DNA of 64,000 nucleotides from an uncultured Gardnerella sp. (GTDB lineage: Bacteria > Actinomycetota > Actinomycetes > Actinomycetales > Bifidobacteriaceae): the NCBI GenBank assembly GCA_947252975.1, contig CAMXWX010000002.1:1-64000 (forward strand), written 5' to 3'. Below are positions 35,653 through 44,753 of the stretch, piece after piece. Below the pieces are notes generated by a model, which searched no databases, was not told where the DNA came from, and worked only from the letters and a program-made list of their open reading frames with translations. How positions within the stretch are numbered: the first letter of the stretch is position 1; every line of letters begins with the position of its first letter. A program made the position numbers and the translations under genes.

Positions 35653-35959
35653 TTAACTATCCTTTTCTTGTTCATAAAACCTACAAAATCAACGTAGCTA
35701 TATTATGCATAAGAGCGAACACATTTAACCAGTGCAAACAAACACAAAAGAAGCCAAACATCTAAATATCTAAACATCAAACAAATCTAATACTCACAGC
35801 ACATCTAACATCTAAACTCTTAAAACACTATAAGTCACTTTTCAAACCCGTAAAATGCACTTTTACAAGCACTCTCTAACACACAGATTCGCTACTTTTT
35901 ACAACACATAAGATTACGCTAAACGCCAGGCATCAACACGCCGAATTGTAGATTGCAAT
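35653..35959. other. Spacer with no gene
   Basis: 307 bases between the ABC-like gene and rnhB. It has several dispersed aacatctaa-like words (35757-35815) and, at its end, a perfect 16-bp palindrome gtagattgcaatctac (35948-35963) that includes the rnhB stop codon. I see no promoter or RNA gene with confidence. Confidence 0.5.
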
Positions 35960-36643
35960 CTACCCCAAATGCCAACTCAAACGGTGCAAATCGCTAGCGC
36001 CATGCTCCAAAATCGCATCCCTATGCGCTTTAGAACCATAGCCCTTGTTATGCGCCCAATCGTAAACAGCATATTTTGGATTTTGTGCTAAATCAATCAT
36101 CAACGAATCTCGAGTCACCTTTGCAATAACAGAAGCCGCCGAAACACTAGCACACTTTTGATCTGCCTTAACTAAAGTGTGAACTTTTACAGAAAATTGC
36201 ATACTAGGCGCATCAAAAGTACCTAAAGCTTTGCCAACGTAATTGAACGGACCGTCCAAAATCGCAGCAATCCGCGCATCTTTAAGGCTAGAGCGCATGC
36301 GATTTTGAACATCGTTAATCGCATTAATCGCAGCAACACCAAGAGCGTAGCTAATACCCCACTCGTCAATTTGACGATTTGTACAAGAGCCAACAGCAAA
36401 AGCATTGCACCAATTTTCAATCGGATCCAGCAAACCCTCCCGCTTATGTGCATTAAGAAGCTTAGAATCCGCTAGACCTTGCGGAAAACTACCCGATTTA
36501 ATCTTTTGCGCACTAAAAAGCGCTGCACCAACCATAACAGGACCAGCAAGACTACCGCGGCCAACTTCGTCTAAGCCAATAACCCAGTCAAATCCGCTGC
36601 TTATAAGGTTTTGTTCAAAGTCAAAAGATGGAATAATTGCCAA
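35960..36643 (-). CDS. rnhB: Ribonuclease HII
   Basis: A 227-residue enzyme that cuts RNA in RNA-DNA hybrids, including single ribonucleotides. Catalytic residues are in GLDEVGRGSLAGP (DE at 25-26), ILDGPF (Asp near 131) and KADQKCASVSAASVIAKVTRD (Asp near 158). The start is a rare TTG, preceded by AGTAGG. It follows lepB and rplS in the same direction, a common actinobacterial arrangement. Confidence 0.95.
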   Translation of the reverse strand: MAIIPSFDFEQNLISSGFDWVIGLDEVGRGSLAGPVMVGAALFSAQKIKSGSFPQGLADSKLLNAHKREGLLDPIENWCNAFAVGSCTNRQIDEWGISYALGVAAINAINDVQNRMRSSLKDARIAAILDGPFNYVGKALGTFDAPSMQFSVKVHTLVKADQKCASVSAASVIAKVTRDSLMIDLAQNPKYAVYDWAHNKGYGSKAHRDAILEHGASDLHRLSWHLG

Positions 36644-36650
36644 ATTTGCC

Positions 36651-36742
36651 TACTCTTAACTACTTATTTGCACTACTTATTTGCGATATCTACTTACGTT
36701 TACTTATGCTTAATTACGTCTACTTACGCCTTACTTATTTGC
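36651..36742. repeat. Degenerate tandem array of tacttattt-like units at the lepB stop
   Basis: About six units built on tactta(tttg/cg) with 10-18 base spacing. The lepB stop codon (36731-36733, minus) lies inside the array. Confidence 0.65.
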
Positions 36743-37684
36743 AGATTTAGCTTTTACATCGTCAAAAGCATCGCTGTGATTTTCAAAAATGCCCATACGA
36801 TTAAGTGGCCAAAAACGCATAAACGCAACGCCTTCAATTTTAGAAATTGGCACTAAACCATCGTCCCCATCGTTCTTATGATACCTAGAATCCGCTGAAT
36901 TAGCGCGATTATCTCCAAGAACAAAAACATGGCCTGGCTTAACTTTTACCTTAAAAGCAAATGCGCTCGGACTTACACCTGGCCTAATGTAAGCAGATTC
37001 AAGAACTGGAACTCCATTAACCAAAATCGGGTCGCCATCCCCTTTGCACTCAACTGTATCTCCAGGAAGACCAATAAGGCGCTTAATTAAATCTTTGCCT
37101 GAAAGAATGCCGCCACTGCTGCTTTCTCCGCTTAGCCAATTAGCGGGATCTTCGAAAACAACAATATCACCACGATTTAGCGGAAAAACCCTAGGAGTTA
37201 GTTTAGACGTAACAACGTAATCGCCTATATGAATTGTGTCTAGCATAGATCCCGACGGTATAAAATACACGCCAAGAATAAAAATACGCAAAAAAATTAC
37301 AACGATAATAGGCACAAGATACCAAGCAATAAGCTCTTTCCAAGAAGTTTTGAAAAGCTTTACTGTTCTTGCTTTAGAGCCATTTTGCGTTTGCGAATTT
37401 TGGTAATCGCTTTGCTCCGAATTATTACCACGCAAAGCATAATTCGCATAATCGCTATGATTCACGTAATTACCAGAAACGTGATTTCCCCTTATTTTGC
37501 AATGTTTAGAGTGCATACCCCTCCTAGCACTCTTAGAGCCAAAATTAAAAACGCTCATAACACCAAAGCCAGAAGCAAGATTACGCTTGACTTCTGGCTC
37601 GGGTGGAACAGGAGAAGGATTCAAGCCGTGACCTGCTACATTAACAATATGATTATCGCTATTTTGCAAGTCTTCGGAATGCAT
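36731..37684 (-). CDS. lepB: Signal peptidase I
   Basis: A 317-residue membrane protease that removes signal peptides from exported proteins. A 120-residue hydrophilic N-terminus, rich in Asn, Ser and Arg, precedes one membrane segment (about 129-150). The catalytic Ser is in IPSGSMLDTIHIGD (about 155), the Lys in LIKRLIGLPGDTVE (about 202), and the box E motif is GDNRANSADSR (about 261). AAGGA precedes the ATG. The long N-terminal extension is unusual compared with the roughly 200-260 residue core enzymes. Confidence 0.95.
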   Translation of the reverse strand: MHSEDLQNSDNHIVNVAGHGLNPSPVPPEPEVKRNLASGFGVMSVFNFGSKSARRGMHSKHCKIRGNHVSGNYVNHSDYANYALRGNNSEQSDYQNSQTQNGSKARTVKLFKTSWKELIAWYLVPIIVVIFLRIFILGVYFIPSGSMLDTIHIGDYVVTSKLTPRVFPLNRGDIVVFEDPANWLSGESSSGGILSGKDLIKRLIGLPGDTVECKGDGDPILVNGVPVLESAYIRPGVSPSAFAFKVKVKPGHVFVLGDNRANSADSRYHKNDGDDGLVPISKIEGVAFMRFWPLNRMGIFENHSDAFDDVKAKSANK

Positions 37685-37719
37685 ATTAATCCTTATGTAA
37701 ATCCTTAACCTAAATAAAT

Positions 37720-38088
37720 TTACTTAGCAGCGCTGTTGTCACGACGCTCGGCAATACGAGCAGCCTTGCCACGCAAAGCGCGCAAGTAGTAAAGCTTAGC
37801 GCGACGAACGCGACCACTACGAACCAGCTTAATCGAATCGATAGCTGGAGAATGAAGTGGGAAGCGACGCTCAACACCAGTACCAAAGCTAACCTTACGA
37901 ACAACAAAAGTCTCGCGAACGCCAGCACCCTTACGAGCAATAACTACGCCAGTAAAAGTCTGGATACGAGTGTTGTTGCCTTCCTGAATCTTAACGTTAA
38001 CGTCAACAGTATCTCCAGGACGGAAAGCTGGGATTTCTTCGGCAGCCTTAAGATGCTTAGCATCAAATGCTTCTACAGCATTCACCAT
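37720..38088 (-). CDS. rplS: 50S ribosomal protein L19
   Basis: A 122-residue ribosomal protein with [13 protein letters not shown] and [34 protein letters not shown]-like core (about 24-85) and the end [16 protein letters not shown]. Standard length. GGAGGAATT gives a strong ribosome site. It lies upstream of lepB and rnhB with about 35 bases between, likely one operon. Confidence 0.97.
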   Translation of the reverse strand: MVNAVEAFDAKHLKAAEEIPAFRPGDTVDVNVKIQEGNNTRIQTFTGVVIARKGAGVRETFVVRKVSFGTGVERRFPLHSPAIDSIKLVRSGRVRRAKLYYLRALRGKAARIAERRDNSAAK

Positions 38089-38187
38089 AATAATTCCTCC
38101 ATCGCCGCCGCATATCAGCGCAAGTTATATCAAAGTAAATTGTCTAATTTTAATTTTGACTTTTAAACTTTACTTTGAATAATCTTT

Positions 38188-38209
38188 CCCAAAAAGTTTG
38201 CTTTTTGGG
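38188..38209. other. 9-bp hairpin upstream of rplS
   Basis: cccaaaaag-tttg-ctttttggg is a perfect stem-loop about 100 bases upstream of rplS. No T run follows it on the minus strand, so it may be part of the rplS leader rather than a terminator. Confidence 0.45.
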
Positions 38210-38302
38210 GCTTCCATCCGCCAATCTTCAAAAGCTGGCTAGACTACTAATAAACAGACTATGCGGCATCCGCTTATTGAAAGCATACGAACATAAATTT
38301 AT

Positions 38303-38328
38303 GCTCAATAATGGACATTATTGAGCAC
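38303..38328 (-). terminator. Hairpin after the ABC ATPase gene
   Basis: A perfect 12-bp inverted repeat (tgctcaataatg / cattattgagca) with a two-base centre, beginning 15 bases after the stop codon, followed on the minus strand by taaattta. Likely a terminator though the T tract is weak. Confidence 0.6.
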
Positions 38329-38342
38329 TATTTCGCACTATT

Positions 38343-39878
38343 TTAGCGTGCAACGCCATTAAGCGGCGCCGTCTCAACAGTACGCGTTAGCTCGTCGTCG
38401 TCGGCATCGTAGTCAAAAAGCTCACCATAACGACCCCAGCTAATCGCAATATCAAATTGCTGACGAGCCAAAGCGTCCGTATGCTTACTGCGAAGCAAAT
38501 CCAAAATCAACTCACCGCGAAGCTTGCCGTTTCGGTTTCTGCTCAAAGCCTGATCAATCGCGTGAACAAGAGGCGCATGCTCAATCGCAAGTCGCGCAAA
38601 CACCTGCTTGCTGTGCAAAATGTCGGCATTATGCCACTCTTGACCAGCTTGCGTAATCGTAATATGGCCATTTTCTGCTGTGAGCAAATCAAGCATTGTT
38701 CCAGCATCCACAAGCGGGAACAAGTCATCGATTTCAAACGACAAATCCGCGGCCAAATCAGCCAAATCAATGCCATCTGGCTCTTCCGATATAACGTCTA
38801 GCAAACCAGCCATACCTCCTGGCGTTGCGTTCGGCAGCAAGTGCACAGCAACAGGCTCTGGCTTAGGCTCGCCAGATTCCGCTTGCTCTTCGTTTTGCTT
38901 AGCTTCCACCTCTGCATCGTGATGCTTTTGAATAAGCATGTCGGCGATTGCAGCAGCCTCAGTTTCTTCCGCATCCACTTGTTCCGCAGGCAAAGAGTCG
39001 GCAACCGCACTAGGCGAATCGGAAGCTTCCGCCGAATCCGTATTTTGCGATTCAAGATCGCTTTCTGGGTTAGAGCCAGTCAAAATCGCATAAAGATTAT
39101 CTACCATCGCCTCAAATTCGGCACTATGCTTGTCTCTTGGTCGAGGCAAATCAACTTTCACGTCTGCAATCAAATGACCTGGATGAGATCCCAAAACCAC
39201 CACGCGATCTGCCATTTGCACAGCTTCTTCAATATTGTGCGTAACGATTAGCACGGACTTAATATCGCGCTCTTCGCTAGACCAAAGCTTAAGAACTTCT
39301 TGGCGAAGATTTTCTGCAGTAAGAACGTCAAGAGCAGAGAAAGGCTCATCCATAAACAGTGCGTCTGGGCGCAAAACCAGTGCGCGAGCAATGCCTACGC
39401 GCTGACGCATACCGCCAGAAAGCTCCTTTGGATACGCTGTTTCGAAGCCGTCCAAGCCGATTGCGTCGATTGCAGCAAGCGCAAGCTCCGTACGCTTCTC
39501 TTTGCTAACTCCTCTAGCGCGCAAACCAAGCTCCACATTGTCTTGAACAGTAAGCCACGGCATAAGTGCGAATGTTTGGAAAACAATTGCAACACCTGGG
39601 TTTGGCCCTGTAAGCTCGCGGCCGCGATACGTAACTGTTCCCTCTGTTGGCTGAATTAAGCCTGCCATTGTTCGCAAGAAGGTTGACTTTCCAGCGCCAG
39701 AACGCCCTAGAATTGCTACGATCTCTCCCTCGCGCAGCGTAAACGATATGTCGTGAAGCACGTGCTGAGTAGTGCCGCTATCGGACGTAAAGCTTTGACT
39801 TATGTGCTTTGCGTCAATAATGTCGCTTGTAATTGAAGACTGCGCAGCCTTTTGCGCGTTTTTGTTCAAAGTGTTCAT
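38343..39878 (-). CDS. ABC transporter ATPase, nitrate/taurine type, with AAA-associated C-terminal domain
   Basis: A 511-residue protein. Residues 15-265 are an ABC ATPase of the Ssu/Tau/Nrt group: Walker A GRSGAGKST, Q-loop FQTFALMPWL, signature LSGGMRQRVGIARAL, Walker B ALFMDEP, switch VTHNIEEA. After an acidic Ala/Glu-rich linker (about 270-345) comes an AAA-associated C-terminal domain (about 355-490) thought to be regulatory. It powers the duplicated permease encoded upstream, and both lie behind an M-box riboswitch. The stop codon falls in a 10-bp duplication (gcactattt, 38326-38345). Confidence 0.9.
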   Translation of the reverse strand: MNTLNKNAQKAAQSSITSDIIDAKHISQSFTSDSGTTQHVLHDISFTLREGEIVAILGRSGAGKSTFLRTMAGLIQPTEGTVTYRGRELTGPNPGVAIVFQTFALMPWLTVQDNVELGLRARGVSKEKRTELALAAIDAIGLDGFETAYPKELSGGMRQRVGIARALVLRPDALFMDEPFSALDVLTAENLRQEVLKLWSSEERDIKSVLIVTHNIEEAVQMADRVVVLGSHPGHLIADVKVDLPRPRDKHSAEFEAMVDNLYAILTGSNPESDLESQNTDSAEASDSPSAVADSLPAEQVDAEETEAAAIADMLIQKHHDAEVEAKQNEEQAESGEPKPEPVAVHLLPNATPGGMAGLLDVISEEPDGIDLADLAADLSFEIDDLFPLVDAGTMLDLLTAENGHITITQAGQEWHNADILHSKQVFARLAIEHAPLVHAIDQALSRNRNGKLRGELILDLLRSKHTDALARQQFDIAISWGRYGELFDYDADDDELTRTVETAPLNGVAR

Positions 39879-39949
39879 AATTTTGCCAATCTGTTTTATA
39901 AAGTTAAAAAGTTTAATTTTCCGTAGTTTAATAGATTTATTCGATTGAT

Positions 39950-39992
39950 TAGTCGATTGATTAGTCGATTAATCAATTGATTAATCAATCAC
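39950..39992. repeat. cgattgattagt tandem and inverted units
   Basis: Two 12-bp units cgattgattagt lie head to tail, then cgattaatcaattgattaat, which is itself a palindrome (attaatcaattgattaat). The array abuts the stop codon of the duplicated permease (39993-39995). Confidence 0.65.
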
Positions 39993-41741
39993 TTAATTCA
40001 ACACGAATCTTTTTGCCGAATACCTTTGCAAAGGCGACCAGAACAGTCGATTACTTAACACAACTATTAAGCTCATAACCGTTACTCCCACAAGCGTTTT
40101 TACAGAGTCACCAACGGTTGTTGCATTCGTAATATACGCGCCCAAACCTTGAGTTGCCATGTGATTCTTGCCGTATTCCACAATCTCTGCAACAATCGAA
40201 GCGTTCCAAGCGCCACCAGCGGCCGTAATTCCGCCAGTGCACCAAGATCCAAAAATCGAAGGCAAAACAAGAGTCTTCCACTTAAGCACACGATTTAATC
40301 TAAAGCTTCTTGTCATCTCTTTTAAGTCGTCTGGAATCGCACTAGCGCCTGCAATAACGTTAAACAGAATGTACCATTGTGTGCCAAGCGCCATCAAAAT
40401 AATGCTTCCCCAACCAAGGTCAATGTGCCAAGCCATAAACCACATCATTGCAAATGGGAACACAAAGTTTGCTGGGAAGCTAGCCAAGATTTGCACAACA
40501 GGCTGCATAATGCGAGAAATCTTAGGATTCATGCCAATGTACACGCCTACTGGCACCCAAATTAGCGAGCTTACAAAAATCAACACAGCAACGCGCGCAA
40601 AAGTCAAAGCGCCTAACGCTCCAGCTGTAACAAACTCTTGCAAACCTGTGCGAGTTGCTACAAAGTAAAGCATTTGTGCAGCCGCAGCAATAATTAGAAC
40701 AATCATTACAACGTTAAAAACTAAATCGCCAAGCTTGCGAGCAGACGCTTTACGAGGCCATTTTGCACCCGTGCGGCCAAATGGGCGCGTAGCCAATTCC
40801 AGCCACTCGCGAATAGGCGAAAACAGCTTGCTAATAACTTCGTCGGCATGCGAATGACGAATCAGCGTTAAAATCGCGCTCTTTCGCTCTTCGTCGGATG
40901 CGCTTTGCGTTATGCGGAATCGTTCTGCCCACGCGGTAAGAGGCTTCCAAAGGAAGAAGTCGATTGCAAGCACAACAATAATCATGGATAAAATTGCCCA
41001 CCAAATATTTCCAAGCTTGTTTTCTGCAGCAGATTGCGCAACAAAGCTACCAACTCCAGGAAGCGCGTAAGTGTGATTATTTACGGAAATCATCTCGGAA
41101 GCAGTAAGGAAGAACCATCCGCCACCAACGCTCATCATGCAATTCCAAAGCAGCGGAATCATTGCGTTTGGCATATCCAGCACCCAGAATCTCTGCCAAT
41201 GCGTAAGTTGCAAGCTGCGCACTGCCTCGTCCAGCTCCTTAGGCTCACTTAAAAGCGAACGGTGGAACGAGAAAGTCATATTCCAAGCCTGGCTTGTAAA
41301 AATCGCAAAAATCGACGCTGCTTCAACGCCCATCATCGAACCTGGGAAAATCACCAGCCAAATCGTTACTGTAGCCGAAAGGAAGCCAAGAATTGGAACG
41401 GATTGCAAAATATCTAGCAGCGGAATAAGAACCTTGCCCAAGCGACGGCTGCGCGCTGCAAGAGAGCCGTAAATAATCGTAAAAATCAGCGATGCTATAA
41501 GCGCAAGCATCATACGAAACACGGATCTAAGCGTGTAATAAGGCAAATTAATAAGGTCGGTTGAAACCGCGGAAGGTATGCCACTAGGTCCAATCGGCTG
41601 GTTAATGCGCTGCAAAAGGAAAGCGCTTACTCCAAAAAGTGCGATTATGCCAACGCACACAATAATGTCGGACCAAAAACGAGTGTTTTCGTCTACTTGC
41701 GCGCTGGCACTACTTTTTCCAGATGTTGTAAATATTGTCAT
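39993..41741 (-). CDS. ABC transporter permease, duplicated (two permease domains)
   Basis: A 582-residue membrane protein with two permease domains in tandem (about 20-280 and 345-575), each with about six membrane segments. The docking loops are DEAVRSLQLTHWQRFWVLDMP (about 187) and LKEMTRSFRLNRVLKWKTLVLP (about 475). It matches the duplicated permease component of anion-type ABC systems. No substrate-binding protein gene is nearby. AGAGGACTT precedes the ATG. The upstream M-box suggests that Mg2+ controls it, so the cargo may be Mg2+ or a partner ion rather than sulfonate or nitrate. Confidence 0.88.
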   Translation of the reverse strand: MTIFTTSGKSSASAQVDENTRFWSDIIVCVGIIALFGVSAFLLQRINQPIGPSGIPSAVSTDLINLPYYTLRSVFRMMLALIASLIFTIIYGSLAARSRRLGKVLIPLLDILQSVPILGFLSATVTIWLVIFPGSMMGVEAASIFAIFTSQAWNMTFSFHRSLLSEPKELDEAVRSLQLTHWQRFWVLDMPNAMIPLLWNCMMSVGGGWFFLTASEMISVNNHTYALPGVGSFVAQSAAENKLGNIWWAILSMIIVVLAIDFFLWKPLTAWAERFRITQSASDEERKSAILTLIRHSHADEVISKLFSPIREWLELATRPFGRTGAKWPRKASARKLGDLVFNVVMIVLIIAAAAQMLYFVATRTGLQEFVTAGALGALTFARVAVLIFVSSLIWVPVGVYIGMNPKISRIMQPVVQILASFPANFVFPFAMMWFMAWHIDLGWGSIILMALGTQWYILFNVIAGASAIPDDLKEMTRSFRLNRVLKWKTLVLPSIFGSWCTGGITAAGGAWNASIVAEIVEYGKNHMATQGLGAYITNATTVGDSVKTLVGVTVMSLIVVLSNRLFWSPLQRYSAKRFVLN

Positions 41742-41857
41742 GATAAGTCCTCTGGTAACGCGTATTTTCTTTGAGAGCCGCTTATCACCACTATTTTGCG
41801 TAATACTAATAAGGCTAATAAGCCCAATAAAGCTAGTAAGCCTAATCAGCTAAATCA

Positions 41858-42019
41858 CTAAATCACTAAACGCAAGTATTTTGGCGGCGATTGCTGGCTT
41901 TTTTTATATTCAGGAGGAACGTCCGTACTACTACTAACACTGTCTGAATCGTCACTAACAGCGTTAACAGTATTAGCAGTATTAGAACTTTGATTACAAC
42001 CCGTACTGTCATGTTTCAC
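41858..42019 (-). CDS. 53-residue ORF between M-box and ABC genes, possible leader peptide
   Basis: A short ORF starting at GTG, eight bases after GGAGGAGG followed by TGAT, a near-complete match to the 16S rRNA 3' end. The protein is Ser/Asn/Asp-rich at the front and ends in TDVPPEYKKSQQSPPKYLRL-VI, with two Pro-Pro pairs. I do not recognise a family. No signal peptide or membrane segment. Its place between the riboswitch and the transporter, with a very strong ribosome site and prolines, recalls leader peptides such as MgtL that sense low Mg2+ through ribosome behaviour; that link is inference. A taaatcac duplication crosses its stop codon. Confidence 0.6.
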   Translation of the reverse strand: MKHDSTGCNQSSNTANTVNAVSDDSDSVSSSTDVPPEYKKSQQSPPKYLRLVI

Positions 42020-42109
42020 AGCAATCACCTCCTCCAGCTTGTGCGCGCCAACGCAAAACCGTACTATCGCATCGTCATTGAATCGGACGGCAAGCAAGAA
42101 GACACAATG

Positions 42110-42297
42110 TGATTTACAAATCAAAAGAAATCAACATTAATCTTGTCGTTCAAGCTTCAGCTTCGCAGGGCGATGGCGTTGCATTAGTCGAAGCCTTGAA
42201 ATCGACAACGACTGTTGACCAACTTGCAGTGTCTCCACTGTGTTGCGGCAGCAACCCGTATCCCCGTGGTAGCCTTACCTACCGACCGTGCTCATTA
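42110..42297 (-). ncRNA. M-box (ykoK) magnesium riboswitch
   Basis: On the minus strand the conserved M-box blocks occur in order: GGTAGGTAAGGCTACC (about 42283-42268), GGGGATACGGGTTGCTGCCG (about 42265-42246), GTGGAGACAC (42238-42229), GTTGGTCAACAG (42223-42212), then TTGTCGATTTCAAGG and AATGCA. These follow the family consensus (GUUAGGUGAGGCUCC, GCUGCUGCC, AGAC, GGGUCAACAG). The 3' boundary is approximate. It sits 90 bases before the 53-codon ORF and about 370 before the duplicated permease. M-boxes turn genes off when Mg2+ is plentiful. Confidence 0.85.
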
Positions 42298-42345
42298 TAA
42301 ATTATCACCACTTTTAAGTCAACCTATTTTTTGAATTGACTTTTC

Positions 42346-42363
42346 GCGCTACGCTTTAAGCGC
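42346..42363. repeat. 18-bp word shared with 48565-48582
   Basis: gcgctacgctttaagcgc is identical in both places and is followed in both by a ggcaggttgg word (three and five bases later), so a longer dispersed repeat is likely. Its ends (gcgct/agcgc) are inverted. Confidence 0.65.
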
Positions 42364-42388
42364 AAGGCAGGTTGGAGCAAAAAATAAA

Positions 42389-42424
42389 AAAGCCTCTTGA
42401 AGAATTTAATCAACAAGAGGCTTT
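42389..42424 (-). terminator. Intrinsic terminator of pgi
   Basis: A perfect 11-bp stem (aaagcctcttg 42389-42399 / caagaggcttt 42414-42424) followed on the minus strand by ttttttatttttt. Confidence 0.9.
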
Positions 42425-42459
42425 AAATCAACAATCAAATAAGATTGCTACTCGCTCGC

Positions 42460-44154
42460 TTACTTGCGATGAGCGCGGTAGAAGCGAATCAAGCTCTGCG
42501 TAGAAGCATCCTGAGCTGCCAAAGCGCTATCATCCTTAGAAATTGCAGGAGTAATCTGCTTTGCAAGCTGCTTGCCAAGCTCCACACCCCACTGATCGTA
42601 GGAATCCAAGCCCCAAACAGTGCCTTCAACAAAGGTGATGTGCTCGTAGAGAGCAATCAACTCGCCCAAGCTAAATGGAGTCAAAGCATCGCCAAAGATA
42701 GAGGTGGTTGGACGGTTGCCGCTAAATACGCGAGCTGGAACAATCTCTTCTGGAGTACCTTCAGCGCGAACTTCGTCTGCAGTCTTGCCGAAAGCAAGAG
42801 CCTTAGTCTGTGCAAGATAGTTGCCCAAGAACAGCTCGTGAACATCTTGATCGCCATCCTTAGTAGGATTTGGAGTGTTCACAAAAGCAATAAAATCAGC
42901 TGGAATAAGCTGAGTGCCCTGGTGAATCAACTGGTAGAAAGCGTGCTGGCCATTGGTGCCTGGCTCGCCCCAGAAGATTTCGCCAGTTTCGCTGGTTACA
43001 GGAGTGCCATCCCAGCGAACCGACTTGCCGTTGGATTCCATAGTGAGCTGCTGCAAATACGCTGGGAAGCGATGCAAGTACTGATCGTATGGAAGAACAG
43101 CATGGGAAGCAACCTTGTAGAAGTTGCGGTACCAAACGTTGAGCATACCAAGAAGAACAACAACATTCTTCTCGAATGGAGTCTCAGCAAAGTAGGTATC
43201 GATTGCGTGGAAGCCCTTCAAGAACTCCTCAAAGCGCTCAGGTCCTAAAACAACAGCCAAAGAGGTGCCAACAGCGGAATCCACAGAGTAGCGGCCGCCA
43301 ACCCAGTTCCAGAATCCAAAAGCGTTGGTTGGGTTAATGCCGAACTCTTCAACCTTCTCGAGGTTGGTGGAAACAGCTACGAAGTGCTTTGCAACAGCTT
43401 CTGCCTTCTTTGCATCGCTGCCGTCAATAGCACCACTCTCCTGAAGCTTGTTAAGCAACCATGTGCGAGCGCTACGAGCGTTAGTCAAAGTCTCCAAAGT
43501 GGTGAAAGTCTTAGAAACAATAATGAAAAGCGTGGTTTCTGGATCCAAATCCTTGGTCTTTTCTGCCATATCGTTTGGATCAATGTTGGAAACGTAGCGA
43601 GCATTAATGCCAGCATCTGCGTATGGCTTTAAGGCTTCGTAAACCATGACTGGACCCAAGTCAGATCCGCCAATACCAATGTTTACAACGGTCTTAATGT
43701 TCTTGCCAGTAACACCCTTCCACTCTCCCGAGCGAACCTTATTTGCAAAGTCGTAGATGCGACCCAAAACTTCGCGAACGTCGGCAACAGTATCTTGACC
43801 GTCAACAATGAACTTGCCAGCGTCTTCTGCTGGGCGACGCAAAGCGGTGTGCAATACTGCGCGATCTTCGGTGTTGTTAATGTGCACGCCAGTGTACATT
43901 GCCTTAGTGCGCTCGTCGAGCTTTACAGCCTTAGCAAGGTTTGCGAAAAGCTTAAGCGTTTCTGGCTTAATCAAATTCTTAGAAAGATCGAAGTGGAGGT
44001 CTCCAGCTTCGAAGCTCAACTTATCCACGCGATTTGCATCTTCGGCAAACCACTTCTTCAGGCTCACGCCTTCGGATTGCAACTCATCATAGTGCTTTTG
44101 CAATGCAGCCCATTCTGGGGTCTTAACGGCGTCAACTGGTGGATTGATGGCCAT
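42460..44154 (-). CDS. pgi: Glucose-6-phosphate isomerase
   Basis: A 564-residue cytosolic enzyme of the long PGI family. Signatures are [12 protein letters not shown] (about 153-164), [13 protein letters not shown] (about 207-219), [11 protein letters not shown] (about 273-283), [19 protein letters not shown] (about 383-401) and the C-terminal [19 protein letters not shown] (about 506-524) with the catalytic Lys. It interconverts glucose- and fructose-6-phosphate, feeding the fructose-6-phosphate shunt of bifidobacteria. AAAGGACC precedes the ATG; a terminator follows. Confidence 0.98.
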   Translation of the reverse strand: MAINPPVDAVKTPEWAALQKHYDELQSEGVSLKKWFAEDANRVDKLSFEAGDLHFDLSKNLIKPETLKLFANLAKAVKLDERTKAMYTGVHINNTEDRAVLHTALRRPAEDAGKFIVDGQDTVADVREVLGRIYDFANKVRSGEWKGVTGKNIKTVVNIGIGGSDLGPVMVYEALKPYADAGINARYVSNIDPNDMAEKTKDLDPETTLFIIVSKTFTTLETLTNARSARTWLLNKLQESGAIDGSDAKKAEAVAKHFVAVSTNLEKVEEFGINPTNAFGFWNWVGGRYSVDSAVGTSLAVVLGPERFEEFLKGFHAIDTYFAETPFEKNVVVLLGMLNVWYRNFYKVASHAVLPYDQYLHRFPAYLQQLTMESNGKSVRWDGTPVTSETGEIFWGEPGTNGQHAFYQLIHQGTQLIPADFIAFVNTPNPTKDGDQDVHELFLGNYLAQTKALAFGKTADEVRAEGTPEEIVPARVFSGNRPTTSIFGDALTPFSLGELIALYEHITFVEGTVWGLDSYDQWGVELGKQLAKQITPAISKDDSALAAQDASTQSLIRFYRAHRK

Positions 44155-44489
44155 TTCTAGGTCCTTTCATCTTTATTAAGTGATGTGATGATTTATAAAT
44201 GTTTTATATAAATGTTTTAAGTCTAAGCACAATCTTTGGCACACTTAAACACAATGCAGAATCATCATGAATCGTAAGCAAAAATCATAATGTAAACAAG
44301 TGTAAAAATGAGCTTAAGCAAGGTGCTTGCATCACATCTTCCAATTGCCAAGATACTCACAAAAGCGGACAGAAATACACTTTGACTAGAACACATGCGA
44401 ACATTACGGCGCGGCGCACTAGACAAAATCGAAATATTCATATATAGTATTTGATTTGTGCGCGAGTCGCGAATGCTTCTCGGGCAGTT
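44155..44489. other. pgi and tRNA upstream spacer
   Basis: 335 bases holding the divergent promoters of pgi and the tRNA-Thr/Leu pair. For pgi a weak pair TTGTGC and TATATA, 16 bases apart on the minus strand, is the best candidate (about 44208-44235). A tataaatgtttta word is duplicated at about 44193-44220. For the tRNAs, tatagtattt near 44443 may be the -10. I see no other feature. Confidence 0.4.
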
Positions 44490-44562
44490 GCCACTTTAGC
44501 TCAGTCGGTAGAGCGTCTCACTCGTAATGAGAAGGTCGACAGTTCGATTCTGTCAAGTGGCT
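44490..44562 (+). tRNA. tRNA-Thr (CGT)
   Basis: Complete 73-nt cloverleaf. Acceptor GCCACTT pairs with AAGTGGC, discriminator T; the anticodon stem TCTCA/TGAGA closes loop CTCGTAA, giving anticodon CGT. T arm GTTCGATTC. No CCA is encoded. Confidence 0.95.
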
Positions 44563-44598
44563 CTTAAAAACCCATTTTTTGCCTGTTTAGGCGATTTT

Positions 44599-44679
44599 GC
44601 GCGAGTGGCGGAATGGTAGACGCGCAGGATTTAGGTTCCTGTGTCTTACGACGTGTGGGTTCAAGTCCCATCTCGCGCA
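44599..44679 (+). tRNA. tRNA-Leu (TAG)
   Basis: An 81-nt class II tRNA. Acceptor GCGCGAG pairs with CTCGCGC, discriminator A; anticodon stem CAGGA/TCCTG closes loop TTTAGGT, giving anticodon TAG; a short extra arm precedes the T arm GGTTCAAGTCC. It follows tRNA-Thr by 36 bases. Confidence 0.95.
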
Positions 44680-44714
44680 CATTTTGTAGTTTAATCGCAA
44701 GCTGAAGTCGTTAG

Positions 44715-44753
44715 TTTATCGCAACTATAATCGCAAATTAAATCGCAACTACT
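44715..44753. repeat. Three 11-14 bp units of atcgcaacta at the rdgB stop
   Basis: tttatcgcaacta, taatcgcaaatta and aatcgcaactac lie head to tail. The rdgB stop codon (44749-44751, minus) falls in the third. Confidence 0.75.

Noticed and set aside
42011-42112. Plus-strand ORF beginning MFHSNHLLQLVRAN
   Set aside because: It overlaps, on the opposite strand, the 53-codon ORF's strong ribosome site and start, and has no ribosome site of its own.
42109-42300. Open frame of 63 codons on the plus strand with CC and RG residues
   Set aside because: It runs antisense through the M-box; its base pattern is explained by the riboswitch, and no Shine-Dalgarno precedes it.
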